Part shown: in pieces, positions 38,939 through 49,114 of the stretch
How positions within the stretch are numbered: position 1 is the first letter of the stretch
Layout: every line of letters begins with the position of its first letter
Assembly (NCBI GenBank): GCA_037355855.1
Contig: CM074758.1
Location: forward strand, 4,499,001 to 4,563,000
Direction: 5' to 3'
Source: Pseudo-nitzschia pungens
Taxonomy: Eukaryota; Bacillariophyta; Bacillariophyceae; Bacillariales; Bacillariaceae
Length of the DNA: 64,000 nt
Made by a program: the position numbers and the translations under genes
Notes under the pieces: model-generated
Databases searched by the model: none
Seen by the model: the letters and a program-made list of their open reading frames with translations, nothing else
Told to the model about the DNA's origin: nothing

Positions 38939-39917
38939 AGGCAGTATAACCGTGCATGGAGACTACTGCTGGGTTATATTTGACAGTGCGGAAGGCATTC
39001 GTGATGTCGTTGTCGCCGGGGAGGATGGGCTTGTCGGGATAGGTGGCGCGGAGGTTCCAGATGAAGATGAGGAGGCGCAGGAGGCTGAATGCGAAGGTGA
39101 CTTCTGGTTCAGTTTTTTTGGTGGTCCATGTGTTGTTGCACTGTGCATAGTCGTCGACGAGGAAGCTAGAGTCGAATACGGGTCGATCGCTTTTCCATTT
39201 GTCGTCGAGGTACATGAGTCCTTGAGGGGTGAGGTGGAGGTGGGGGATGAAGGGGAGGAGGTCAGGGTCGACGATGGTGACGTTACCGCGGAAGAAGTCT
39301 TTTTTAAGGACTTTGAGGAATTTCTCTTCGTTGTTGGTGACGGAGGAATGGTTGCCGTAGCGAACGTATTTGAGGAGGTTTTCTTCGGTGTTGTGGGCTT
39401 GACAGTGACGGGGGGAACCGTATTTGAATATGCGTTTTAGTTCTTGGCGTGTTGCTTTGTCAACTCCGGGTGTGAGGGTTTTCATGATTTGGGAGACATT
39501 GCGGTGTGCACAGGTGTGGGGGCCACCTAGCCAGCGGACGAGTTTTTCGACGTTACATCCGTGGTGGAGGAGTGCTGTTGTGGTGAGGCGGATAGTTTCG
39601 GGGTTGATCTCTTTGTCGGTGCGGAAGGTGTTGTAGGGTGCATAACCTCGGACGGGGTTTGGGTTTAGGTGGGAGTAGGTTGTGTGGACGCGTTTGTATT
39701 TTGTGTAGAGGGGGCAGGCAATGTGGAAGGTATGTAGGGTGGATTGGTCAAGGAGGGTTTCTGTGTATGGGAAGAGGTGTGGAATGATGTGGCGGAAGCG
39801 GACTTCGCCGGTGAAGTAAATGTTAGGGTGGGGCTTACCATTTTTGTTATAGATTTCGTTTTGGACGAGTGGGTCAAGGGTTGAACCAAAGAGGTCTAGT
39901 TCGGTTGTGGATAGCAT
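38890..39917 (-). pseudogene. YR retrotransposon RT, N-terminal part, frameshifted
   Basis: Met 39917 opens MLSTTELDLFGSTLDPLVQN. The RT fingers/palm region includes FIPHLHLTPQGLMYLDDKW, DRPVFDSSF and PGDNDITNAFRTVKYNP (first catalytic Asp), then HLVFATGQSFGD. After SFGD the frame shifts to the 37256-38938 frame. About two bases appear lost near 38890. Without repair RT would be made in two pieces. Confidence 0.82.
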
Positions 39918-40293
39918 TGCTGGGGGTGTGGTTTGGAGGGTGGCGGGGGAGCGTGGTTTGGAGCTTTTGGGGTCAGTGTCTGTGGGAAAGGGGATTGGGT
40001 TAGTTTTTGTGAGTTTTGGGAAAAATTCGGGGTTTGGGGGGTTAGTGGGGTGTTAGTGTCAGTGTTAGTGGTTATAGGTAGTGGTGGTACGATATAAGGG
40101 GGGAGGATTGTGTCTGATTTTTGTGGGGCGATAGGGGGGAGGTAGGAGGAGGTTGTAGCGGGGAGTAGTTTTTGGAGGGCAATGAGTGTTTGTGGTGTGG
40201 AAGAGGCTACGAGGTGGTGGGTATGGATTAGATAGTGGGTAAGTTAGGTATTTATAGGTTGTTAGTGGTGTGGTATGTTATAAGGGGGTTGTA
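39918..40293 (-). other. Spacer between gag-like ORF and RT in the YR element
   Basis: No ORF with a domain. It is G/T-rich on the plus strand like the rest of the element. Confidence 0.5.
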
Positions 40294-42717
40294 CTAACCT
40301 TTGGTTGCTTTGAAGTGGATTCCGGGGGCAAAGGCGATTTGGTCTTTGTGTTCGGTGATCCAATCGGTGATTGCTTTGCGGAGGTTTGGGTTGGCGTTAT
40401 CCCAGGAGGTTTTGGAGTTATTGTTGGTGGTTTTGTCGGGGATTGGGTGGTCTTTGGGGCAGTCGGAGCAGTCTTTCCATCCGCAGTTGCGGTCGAGGAT
40501 GATGTTGCCTTTGCATGGATTTTTTCCGGTGTCGGGGTTGGTGAAGTTTAGGGGTGGTAGTTTGCCGGGTCGGAGGGTGATGATCCATCCGTGTTTTTTA
40601 CGTGCTTCGGCTTGTTCGTCAGTACAGCGTTGGGCGGTTTTTGTTTGTTTGTTTGGGTTGGTGTTGTTGTTGTTGTTATTGTTATTGTTCTTGCGTTTGG
40701 AGTTTTGGTTGGAATGGGAAGTTGATCCGTTGGAGGTTTGGTTGGTTTTGGTGGAGTTTGGGGAGGGTTCGCGGGTGAGTGCGTTTCCGTAGACGAAACA
40801 GGTGATGAGGGGGTAGGGTTTGATGTAGTGGGGGCTTTGTTTGAAGGCGGCAGTTTTGATTGAGTCGATGATGGATTGTGCGGTGGATGCAACGGTATCG
40901 ATGTTAGTTGCGGAGATGGGTTCTTCTTTGATGGTGGCTGTGATTGCTGCATGGTCTTCGAGGAGGTTTTGGATGAAGATGCAGATGATTTGGCCGATAT
41001 CGGTTACAATAGAGTGGCCGATCCATTTGGATTCTTCGATGGAGTTTGTGAACCAATCTTTGCCTCGGTGGCTGGATAGGGCACTTAGGAGGTCGTAGAG
41101 GAGTGTGTGTAGGGTACAGTTTTTGGGTTCAGTTACTGCAAAGTCGATGAAGGAGAGGAAGTTTGTTAGTGTGGTTATGACGGCGTCGTGGGAACTTACG
41201 TCTCCGTCTTTGTAGAGTGAGGTGACTTTGGATTTGTGGTGGCGGGAGTTTGGTTCGAAGGTTGTGTCTTGCTGGGAGGCGGCGCTTTTTTGGGCATAGT
41301 CGTTCCAGGTGTGTTGGGTAGAGGTGGGGGGGCAGAAGTTGTATATGCTGAGGAGTTTGTCTCCTCCGTCGCGGCGGAAGGAGTTGAGGTTGTTGTACCA
41401 TTGTCCGTTTATGATGCATCGGACGTATCCTGAGGTGATTAGGTAGGAGTCGAAGGCGGCTCTGTTTTTCCAAGAGAGTTCACTAGTGAAGTTTGAGTGG
41501 TGGCGGGTGTAGTTTGTTCTGTAGGTGTTGGTGCGGTGTTCGTTTTTTGTAAGTGCGAAGGGTGCGGTGAATTCTTCAGTGAGTGTAGCAGGTTGGAGGA
41601 TTCTGTTTCCGTCGGCGTCAACGGTTACGCTGGCGAATAGGATTTGGTATGCGGTTTTTTGGTTTAGGGTATATTCGGGGTCGGTTTGGGTGTTGTCTTT
41701 TGAGGAGTTTGTGGTGACTTTGGCGATTGCGGATACTGAGGTTTCGAGGAGTTTGGTGGAGGTTTGGAGGATGTTGGTAGTTGCGGCGTTTAGGTCGTTG
41801 GTTTCAGGGTTTGGGATGGTGGTGTTCCATTGGTCAAAGAGGCGTAGGGTGGAGAAGGTGATTGTTGTTTTGAGTGGTGGTAGGATGGGGTCGAGTGGGT
41901 TGAGGATTGTGTAGGTCGTGTAGAACGTGTTTGATAGGGTGTTGTTGTAGGGGTTTTGGATGTTGGTCCAAGGTAGGTGGGCGTAGAGGTCGATTTGTTC
42001 GTCGTAGTCTTCGGGTCTTTCCCATTCGGATGGGAGGAACAAGGTGCCGTCGGTGTTGTTGTTGCAGGGTGCTTGGTTTTGGTTGATGGTGCGTTTGATG
42101 ATTTGGAGCCAGGCTAGGGCTGGTTGGTCGATGGTGGTTTCGTGGGGTGGTAGTTCTTCGGTGAGGGAGAGGTTTTCGGGGAAGCTTTCGCCTGGGGCGA
42201 GCGGGAAGGCTGTTGGGATGATGACAAATGTTGGGCCGTGGGGGTTGTGGCCGGGGGCAAGGTCGAGTTGTTCGAGGGTGAGGGTTGATTCGGGTTCGTT
42301 GCGGTTGTGGCATTCGGATGGGGTGGGGGTTTCGATGGAGGTGAAGTTTTCGGTTCCTGGGGTGTTATGTTTGGAAAGTCCAACGGTGACTTTGGTGAAG
42401 GTGTCGTTGGGGATTTCGATGTAGGTTGCTTGGTGGATGTCGTCGGTAAGGAGGGCGATGAGTTTGGTTTGGTTGTTGTCGAAGGTCGGGGTGATGCTAT
42501 GGATGATAGCGGTGCGGTTGTCGGTGGTGATGATGATCCAGCGCATGGATGGTTCGTTTTGGACGGAGGCTGCGATAGTCTCGGATCCGATGTGGGTTAG
42601 GCGTTGGGTTTTCTTCTCGGAGGCTAGGAAGGATGTTCCTGGGAGGTTGGAGAAGGTGGAGTGGGAGTGGGTGCTTGCTTTGAGGCGAGCGGCGGCGAGT
42701 TGGGCGGTGGATGTCAT
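40294..42717 (-). CDS. YR retrotransposon ORF1, gag-like
   Basis: 807 residues from ATG 42717 (MTSTAQLAAARLKAST). It is Thr/Asn-rich. A long N-terminal part is without recognised domain. Then comes a helical part (FAVTEPKNCTLHTLLYDLLS, HSIVTDIGQIICIFIQNLLE). A basic linker follows with Asn run SKRKNNNNNNNNNTN. The C-terminus has cysteines in NRNCGWKDCSDCPKDHP, which may bind zinc and RNA. Position first in the element and size suit a gag-like nucleocapsid protein. The ORF is uninterrupted. Confidence 0.75.
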   Translation of the reverse strand: MTSTAQLAAARLKASTHSHSTFSNLPGTSFLASEKKTQRLTHIGSETIAASVQNEPSMRWIIITTDNRTAIIHSITPTFDNNQTKLIALLTDDIHQATYIEIPNDTFTKVTVGLSKHNTPGTENFTSIETPTPSECHNRNEPESTLTLEQLDLAPGHNPHGPTFVIIPTAFPLAPGESFPENLSLTEELPPHETTIDQPALAWLQIIKRTINQNQAPCNNNTDGTLFLPSEWERPEDYDEQIDLYAHLPWTNIQNPYNNTLSNTFYTTYTILNPLDPILPPLKTTITFSTLRLFDQWNTTIPNPETNDLNAATTNILQTSTKLLETSVSAIAKVTTNSSKDNTQTDPEYTLNQKTAYQILFASVTVDADGNRILQPATLTEEFTAPFALTKNEHRTNTYRTNYTRHHSNFTSELSWKNRAAFDSYLITSGYVRCIINGQWYNNLNSFRRDGGDKLLSIYNFCPPTSTQHTWNDYAQKSAASQQDTTFEPNSRHHKSKVTSLYKDGDVSSHDAVITTLTNFLSFIDFAVTEPKNCTLHTLLYDLLSALSSHRGKDWFTNSIEESKWIGHSIVTDIGQIICIFIQNLLEDHAAITATIKEEPISATNIDTVASTAQSIIDSIKTAAFKQSPHYIKPYPLITCFVYGNALTREPSPNSTKTNQTSNGSTSHSNQNSKRKNNNNNNNNNTNPNKQTKTAQRCTDEQAEARKKHGWIITLRPGKLPPLNFTNPDTGKNPCKGNIILDRNCGWKDCSDCPKDHPIPDKTTNNNSKTSWDNANPNLRKAITDWITEHKDQIAFAPGIHFKATKG

Positions 42718-43424
42718 GGTGGTAGGTTTGTTTGGAAGTCTTTTTGGTTGTCCTGTTTTTGGGATTGTGAGAGTTTGGTGTTTGTTGTGGGTTTTGGTGT
42801 ATTCGGGTTGGTTGTTGTCTTTTTTGTTTGTATGGGGTATTTTTTGTGGTGTGAGAAGGTTATTGAGAAGGTTGTTTGGTGGTGTGGGATTAGATGTGTT
42901 TTTAGGCGGGGTCGGTTCTGATTGTTTTGGTGTTTTTTGGTGGGGTGGGATTTGGTGGGTTTTTTTGACGGGGTCGGTTCTGGTGTTTTGGTGTTTTGTT
43001 GATCGTGGTTTTGTTTTTGTTGATCGTGGGTTAGGTTAGAGGGTGAATGGGGTGGGATTCGATTTGGTGGTGGGATTGTTTTTGTGGAATGTGGTGGGGT
43101 GTTGTGTGGGATGTTGTGTGGGATGTTGTGTGGGATGTGGTGGTATGTTGTGTGGGATGTAGTGGGATGTTGTGTGGGATGTTGTGTGGGGTGTTGTGTG
43201 GGATGTTGTGTGTTGCGTTGTGGTGTTGTCGTTGTTGTTATTGTCGTTGTCGTCATTGTCGTTTGTTTTTTGTTGTTTTGGTTGGTTGTTTGTGGTGTGG
43301 TTTGTTCGTTGTTAGTGTTTTCGCTGTGGAGTTTCGAGCCACGATGCTCGATGTTTGTGGTGGTGGTGATTAATGTTTTGTGTTGTTGGTGTTTGTATCG
43401 TTGTTGTTGTTATTGGAGGTGATT
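42718..43424 (-). other. 5' leader of YR element with GGGATGTTGTGT repeats
   Basis: On the plus strand the leader is nearly free of C. At 43086-43215 a 10-12-bp unit (GGGATGTTGTGT) is repeated about ten times. Open frames on both strands here are low-complexity artefacts. Confidence 0.6.
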
Positions 43425-43677
43425 ACTTTTTCTCAGACCGCCATTGTCGGTCCATTCACGAAGACAGCTTTACGGCTCGCTCTTGCGAAAACAATGAGAA
43501 TAGTATCCGTACCAAAGACCCTTGCTCAGCAATTCTGCCTACTGCTCTACATTCTACTGTACCTGCTCATTCCTCACTGTTCAGCTCTGTTCACTACGGC
43601 ACTGGACAATGGTAGGCTTGGGTCAATGGTACGGATCATACGATCCTACATTGCCTTTCGCACTTGCCTTGCCCTAA
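43425..43677 (-). repeat. Split direct repeat A1
   Basis: 253 bp, matching A2 (34373-34625) apart from A/G at one site (GTATCC(A/G)TACC). It forms the 5' end of the element. Confidence 0.9.
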
Positions 43678-44124
43678 GTGTTCGGTGTTCGCGAAGGTGC
43701 TATCCCTTTTAATCGGATCGTAAGATACGGCCACAGCCGTATTTCGACACATATTTCAGGGGTTCAAATGAAAGTCTTAACTCTCTCGAATATTTAATCT
43801 GATGTTATATTCTTATTCAGCATAAAATTTTGGTCTAGTAGAAAACACTTTGTCAGGGGTCCCAACTCCGAATACAGTATTGGCTGCTCTACAAGCAGCA
43901 GCAGCAGAACTAAACACGAGTTTTTTCAACCATCCGTAAAAAGACACCAATTCAACCGACCATGGTAATTAATTTAAACGCGGCACTTCCAGTCCACTAA
44001 TCAGAGATCCAAGCATACCGACGTCTCCCCCTATCACAGAGCTACGATCCACAAGAATCCCGGATCAATTTGACCAGAAACTGAGGAGATTCGAACTGTT
44101 TTTGTAATTCGGTATTGTTCCATC
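43678..44124. other. Intergenic
   Basis: No gene or repeat recognised. Confidence 0.45.
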
Positions 44125-44426
44125 ATGCGCCGAAACGCCCTAAATGACAAGGATTGCTCTCCAGCAGGCTCTCTCGCCGCTGAAAAGAGCACAAACACCA
44201 CCGAAAGCCATCCTGCTCAAAGCCCAAGGCTCCAGGACCTCAGCAGGCTTGTGAAGAGAGCTCAAAAATTCCAGGATGGCTATGACAGTGACGGCGCAAA
44301 AGGCCCCTTTTTTGATGCAATAATTGCTGAGGGAGATCAATACAAGGAAGGGGGGGGAGAAGACTACAATATTGGTGACGCCAAACCACCAAAGAAGAGC
44401 GCAGCGGAAGCAGCAGGAGGAGCGGA
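44125..44426 (+). other. Hypothetical reading frame fused to the fumarase fragment
   Basis: ATG 44125 opens about 100 residues (MRRNALNDKDCSPAGSLAAE; SRLVKRAQKFQDGYDSDGAK) with no recognised domain, then passes out of frame into fumarase sequence. It may be a chance ORF or an unrelated exon. Confidence 0.25.
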
Positions 44427-44930
44427 GTCCTGGGCAGTGGGCCGCGGTGCGGATTGGGAGAACTGGCCCTGCCCGCCAATGAACCAGGTAGTTCTATCAT
44501 GCCCGGAAAGGTTAATCCCACCCAGTGCGAGGCCCTCACCATGGTCTGCGCGCAGGTCATGGGCAACCACGTCGCGGTGACCGTTGGTGGGGCCCAGGGT
44601 CACTTCGAGCTGAACGTCTTCAAGCCGGTCATGTGCGCCAACGTTCTGCACTCGGCCCGGCTCATCGGGGACTCGGCCCTGAGCTTCACCACCCAGTGCG
44701 TCGACGGCCTCACGGTGAACGAGGAGCGCGTGGCGGAGCTGATGAACGCGAGCCTCATGCTGGAAACGGCCGTAAATCCCCAGATTGGGTACGACAAGGC
44801 CAGCGAGATTGCCAAGAACGCCCACAAGCAGGGATTGACGCTGAAGGAAGCTGCGGTAGCGAGCGGACACCTGACCGCAGAACAGTTCGACGAGTGGATC
44901 GTTCCCGGCGACATGATCGGTCCCAAATGA
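44427..44930 (+). pseudogene. Fumarate hydratase class II, C-terminal fragment
   Basis: From [15 protein letters not shown] the frame matches class II fumarase, including the signature [11 protein letters not shown]. It carries on through [18 protein letters not shown] and [20 protein letters not shown] to the natural end DMIGPK and TGA (44928-44930). Fumarase converts fumarate and malate in the TCA cycle. Only about 165 of the roughly 460 residues are present. The sequence upstream of 44427 is not fumarase in any frame, so this is a 5'-truncated copy or the last exon of a gene whose other exons are not visible. The fragment is clearly more GC-rich than its surroundings. No start codon fits the fragment. 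Confidence 0.8.
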
Positions 44931-46798
44931 GGGTCACAAAAACAGCAACAACACAAAAGAGAAGCCTACTGTCTTTCCCTGAAGAACAGCGGGGACGATG
45001 TAATGTGCCTGCCCTTGCAGCGAAAGCGCAGTAGCAGCAGCAGCAGCAGCAAGAGGACAACGTCGATGCCCTGACAGGAGAAAAGCCTACAACAGCTACT
45101 AGAAGAAGGATCGACTGGAGCAAGAAGGGGACAAACAAGGGGGCAAGCGCAGCCTGAATGCATGACGCTGGAGGAAGGGAACAAGCGCAGCTTGGACCTG
45201 CAGCGCATTGGCATTAGGCAGGGCGCAATGAACTGAAGATGATCCAATGTAAGAAGCAGGAATAACGTACGGAGCAATCTACAGAGCTCATGGCCTACAT
45301 TGATAGAGGATTCCGACATGGTAGCTACAAGAATTGGCCTGCGGGTATGGAGTACAACGAACAGCGCTAGCATTGTCATGGGGACGTGCTGTCCCTGTCA
45401 CAGGTTGAATGCCAGCAGCCTGGAACGGAAGCTGAAGTGTCACGACAGGATGACACGTCCCATTATGGGCGCAACAGCGTTGCACAGAACAAAAGATTAC
45501 AAACAAAACAGGCAGCTCGGCTAGCGCATGGTGTACGCCTCGTGTAGCATCGCAGTGCCTCGTTTACTTCGGATGACGCTGATTGCTACGTCCGATTGAA
45601 TTGCTACGACCGATTGAATGGCTACGACCGATTGAATGGCTACGACCGATTGAATTGCCACGAGTTGCTCTAAAGAAAAGGATGAAGCGCAACTTGGAAG
45701 AAAGAGCAGCAAGTACTAGAAAGAAGCTGAAGATGAAGTAGACTTACTGCTTGCTGGGGAGCGTCTTGCTGCTGTTGTTGTTGCTGATGGTGGTGGTCGA
45801 TTCGGTTGTTCGATTCGGTTCATTCGATTCGGTTGTTCGATTCGGTCGTTCGCACTCCTGTTTGGCCTGTGCCTTGACGACGGCAAGTACTGATACAAAT
45901 TCATCACTCCTTGGTGTTTGCGGGGCCTTTGAAAGTGTTCTTGTGTCTTTATTTGGAGTATTCAGGGCTCAGGCGGCCGAATGGTGGAGGACGAATGGTG
46001 CAAGAAAATCACGGCGAATCACGGGCCCGATGTACAAAAATCAGCCGAAATCCACTAAAATTTATCAAAATTCCCCAAGTAAATAATAAAAAACCCATAT
46101 CTATGTTATTGACTACAAGTATTGGTGGTTATTTGTTACTTTATTGCAGATAGAGGTGCTTTCATTGTCTCTAGAAGACAGAACTCGGTTGACGATTTGG
46201 TCACCGGGTACATGAAAAAATGTTTTTTTTTTTTACGGCGAATCCCGTATAATTTCAATCCGATTAAGGGATAAATAATGAACAAGTAGACCTCCTCCTG
46301 TGTTTTAAAAAAGAAGTGGAGTGTTGTTCACAACAAGGTAAGTTAGTTACTACTACTAATTACTACAGTACTTCGTAATTGCTACGTGGAGTGAAGGAGA
46401 GCTGTTACGAATTTCGTAGCACGGTAACCTTACGGTATTACTTCGTATTATTATTTATTTGTCACCGTTGCGCTAGATTTTTGTCTCGGTTTGTCACCAT
46501 GGTCCTCTCGGGATCCTTGGGTGTCTGTCTCGGGTGTTGCTGCTGCTCCATTGGATGGTGCCAGCCAGTTGCTCCGTTTCCCCTGAATGGTAGCAGGAAC
46601 CGTGCCGCCGTCACACTCTGAATTGTTCTTGTTCTTGTTCGTTTCGCTCGCGCCCTTATCAATATCCACCTTGTCGTCGCTCGCTTTGAGTTACTGTATC
46701 GTATCGACATCGACATCGACATCGACATCACTTTGGATCGTTCTTCTTCGCCTTTTGCGCATTTGGTATGCCTCGCGGCAGCATGCCATCGCGTTGGA
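44931..46798. other. Intergenic with short tandem repeats
   Basis: No gene supported. At 45578-45660 a 20-21-bp unit (GCTACGACCGATTGAATG) repeats about four times, and at 45791-45855 the word TCGATTCGGTTGT repeats. These resemble the GATCGATTG words of element D and the GATTCGGAAGGTTCGATC repeats at 61480-61545. A poly-T run is at 46218-46230. (CATCGA)n at 46708-46731 lies downstream of the ELM2-SANT gene. Confidence 0.5.
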
Positions 46799-48412
46799 TC
46801 AGTCGTGTTGTCGTGTGTAGTTGCTTGGATCCGCTGGTATGGTAGGAGGAGGACGCCGGCGCCGGAGTTTCCGCGAATAGTAGTGCACCAGGCAATCGGA
46901 TAGCGACCGGTTCATGATCTTGGCAATCCTGCGAAAGTTGTTATTGGGTTTTTGGTGTTGTTGATGATGATGTCTTCCCTTGCCACTGTTGTCGTCGTCG
47001 TCGTCGTCGTTGTTGCAATAATAATTGTTATCATTGCTATGGCCATGGCTATTGCCATTGCCACTACTATTACTATGACAGTTGTTGTTCTCGTTTCCGT
47101 CGCATTGGTCGTCACGGCCCAGGAACAACAAAGTTTCGAATTGCTTGGCTTCATTGGCGCTAAAGAAGGGCGGGAACCGGCAATAGTTGTCTTGTTGGTG
47201 TTGATGCCGCTGTTGTTGATGCCGTTGTTGATGTTGATGTTGATGTTGATGTTGATGCCGATGCTCCCGGAAGAGTCTCCGGCGGTAATCCACCCGGGCC
47301 CGCTCGACGTTGTATCCGTTTTGATGCAGGATCGAGCACAAGAGCTCGTGATGCAGTTCGGCGTGGCGCAACTTCCGCGAATCGTCGGTGCAACGTCGGC
47401 CTCGGCCCGTTCCCCCGGTTGCCGGCTCGGTTACGGATTGGGATTCGGCTTTGAATTCGAATTCGACTTCGAATTCCCGAAACAATCCGGCAATGTCCTG
47501 TCCCTCTCGTTCCGCTTGCCGCGCGAGCCGGGGATCCCAGACCTTGTCGCATCTCCTGCCGGTGTACCTCGCCGGTGCGACATTGCTATTGCCAATGGTC
47601 TTGTTGTTGTTCTTGCTGTTCTTGCTGTTCTTGCTGCCACGATTGCCATTGTTGCTCGTTTGATTCGTGATTGTGGTTGTGGTGGTTGTTGTGGTTGTGG
47701 TTGTTGTTGGATACGGCGGAATCCTGGCCTGGTATCGGCTTCCGACCCCGACGTTTGCCGACCGGGGTGGCTCGTCGGGGATGGCGATCGTGTGCTGGTC
47801 GTAGTCGCAGTCTTTGTCGCAGTCTTTGTCGATAGCGTTCTTGTCGCGGTGACTGTTGCCTCCCCGGGTGTCCGCGGTGTTTCCCTTCCCCTTTCCTTTT
47901 CCATTCCCAATGCTGCCGAAATTCGCATTCGCATTCGCATTTCCATTTCCATTTCTTCGCCGCCGAACCAATTTCCTCTGGCCATTTTGCATCCGCTCGT
48001 AGCGCAGAAATCGATTGTCGAACTCGATTCCGGTGATTGTGGGATGGATCAGCGCCGGCGGCGAGAATGGCAATGCCAACGGCAGCGCCGATGATGATGA
48101 TGATGATGATGTCGATGTCGATGTCGATGCGTTCGGTTTGATTCGAAATGGTTTTGTCCTTGGTTTTGTCTCTGTCCTTGTCTCGGGCTCGTCACTCTTT
48201 GGTTCGGCCTGCCGAATCGTTCGTTCGTTCGGTAAATGGCGATGGCAATTGCGATTGCGACTGCAACTGAGATTGCAACTGAGATTGCGATGGTTGTGGT
48301 TGTGATCCTGTTCCCGTTCTTGCATCTGTATTTGTATTATTTGTTTTTCTTTTTGTATTTCTTTTTGGTTGGGATTGTTGTTGTTATTGAGATTGTTGTT
48401 ATTGTTATTGAG

Positions 48413-48448
<36 letters not shown>

Positions 48449-49114
48449 GCTGTTGTTATTGAGATTGTTGTTATTGTTATTGAGATTGTTGTTGTTGGGA
48501 ATGGGGTCGTTCCAATGCGGCGGAGACGGTGCCGGTGTGCTGCGAATCAATGCATCGTTATCGTTATCGTTATCGTTATCGTTATCGTTTTGGTTTTGGT
48601 TTTCGTTGTCGTCATCGTCTTGATATTGATATTCGTGTTGATATTGAGTTGTGTTTTCGTTTTCATTTTCGTTTTCATTTTCGTTTTCGTTTTCATTGCG
48701 TTCGTCTTCCAGGGTTGGGGTGGTTTCGCTCTCCTTTCCGCTTCCACTGCTCTCGACGCTTTCGTTTGCAATCTTCCACTCGCAATCGCAATCGCTATAG
48801 CATTGGTATTTGCATTTGCATTTGTATTTGCATTGGTATTTGCATTTGCATTGGTATTTGCATTGGTATTCACAATCGCATTTGGGTTCATGGTCATAGT
48901 CACCGACGCTCGCGCTCACGCTCACGCTTTCGACGAGTCGTCCGTGCGGTTTGCGGTTTCGTTTCCGTTTTCGTCCTTGCTGGTGGATTTGTGTTTGGTT
49001 TTGATTTTGGTTTTGGTTTTGCGTTTGATTTTGGTTTTGATTTTGCGTTTGACCCATGATAGTGTGAGCACTCGTATTCGAATTCGTAGTTCGCTTCGTG
49101 CTGTTTGTTGTCAA
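46799..49114 (-). CDS. ELM2-SANT domain protein (MIER/MTA/CoREST-like corepressor)
   Basis: 771 residues from ATG 49114. The N-terminal half is simple sequence: Gln/Asn repeats, KYQCKC repeats, NEN and NDN runs, Asn-Leu tracts. ELM2 begins near residue 452 (NVGVGSRYQARIPPYP), is interrupted by a Thr run and Asn/Lys-rich spacer, and resumes with DKVWDPRLARQ (about 525) and ELLCSILHQNGYNVERA (about 590). SANT begins near 650 (FSANEAKQFETLLFLG) and, after a 50-residue His/Asn/Asp insert, ends FRRIAKIMNRSLSDCLVHYY (about 730-750). In animals this pair recruits histone deacetylase in nuclear corepressor complexes; that role is inferred here. The order matches MIER and MTA proteins. The internal inserts are unusual. 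It is the best-preserved host gene of the window. Confidence 0.85.

Larger units (their letters stand above)
34101..43677 (-). mobile_element. Tyrosine-recombinase retrotransposon (DIRS order, PAT-like) with split direct repeats
   Basis: Read on the minus strand the layout is A1 (43677-43425), coding body, B1 (34877-34626), A2 (34625-34373), 20-nt spacer, B2 (34352-34101). A copies are 253 bp with one difference noted. B copies are 252 bp with none noted. This A1-body-B1A2-B2 arrangement is the split-direct-repeat structure of PAT/Ngaro-type elements, which integrate a circular intermediate by YR instead of a DDE integrase. ORFs for gag, RT-RNase H and YR are present, in the expected order. 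No target duplication is seen, as expected. Confidence 0.9.

Noticed and set aside
40301..43039. Several plus-strand frames across the YR element
   Set aside because: They arise from the G/T-rich complement of the coding strand. The minus-strand ORFs carry the recognisable domains.
44931..46798. Possible tRNA or other structured RNA genes
   Set aside because: No cloverleaf or conserved box was recognised by eye. A tRNAscan or covariance-model search would decide.
46952..48094. Plus-strand 380-codon frame
   Set aside because: Antisense shadow of the ELM2-SANT gene with no domain.
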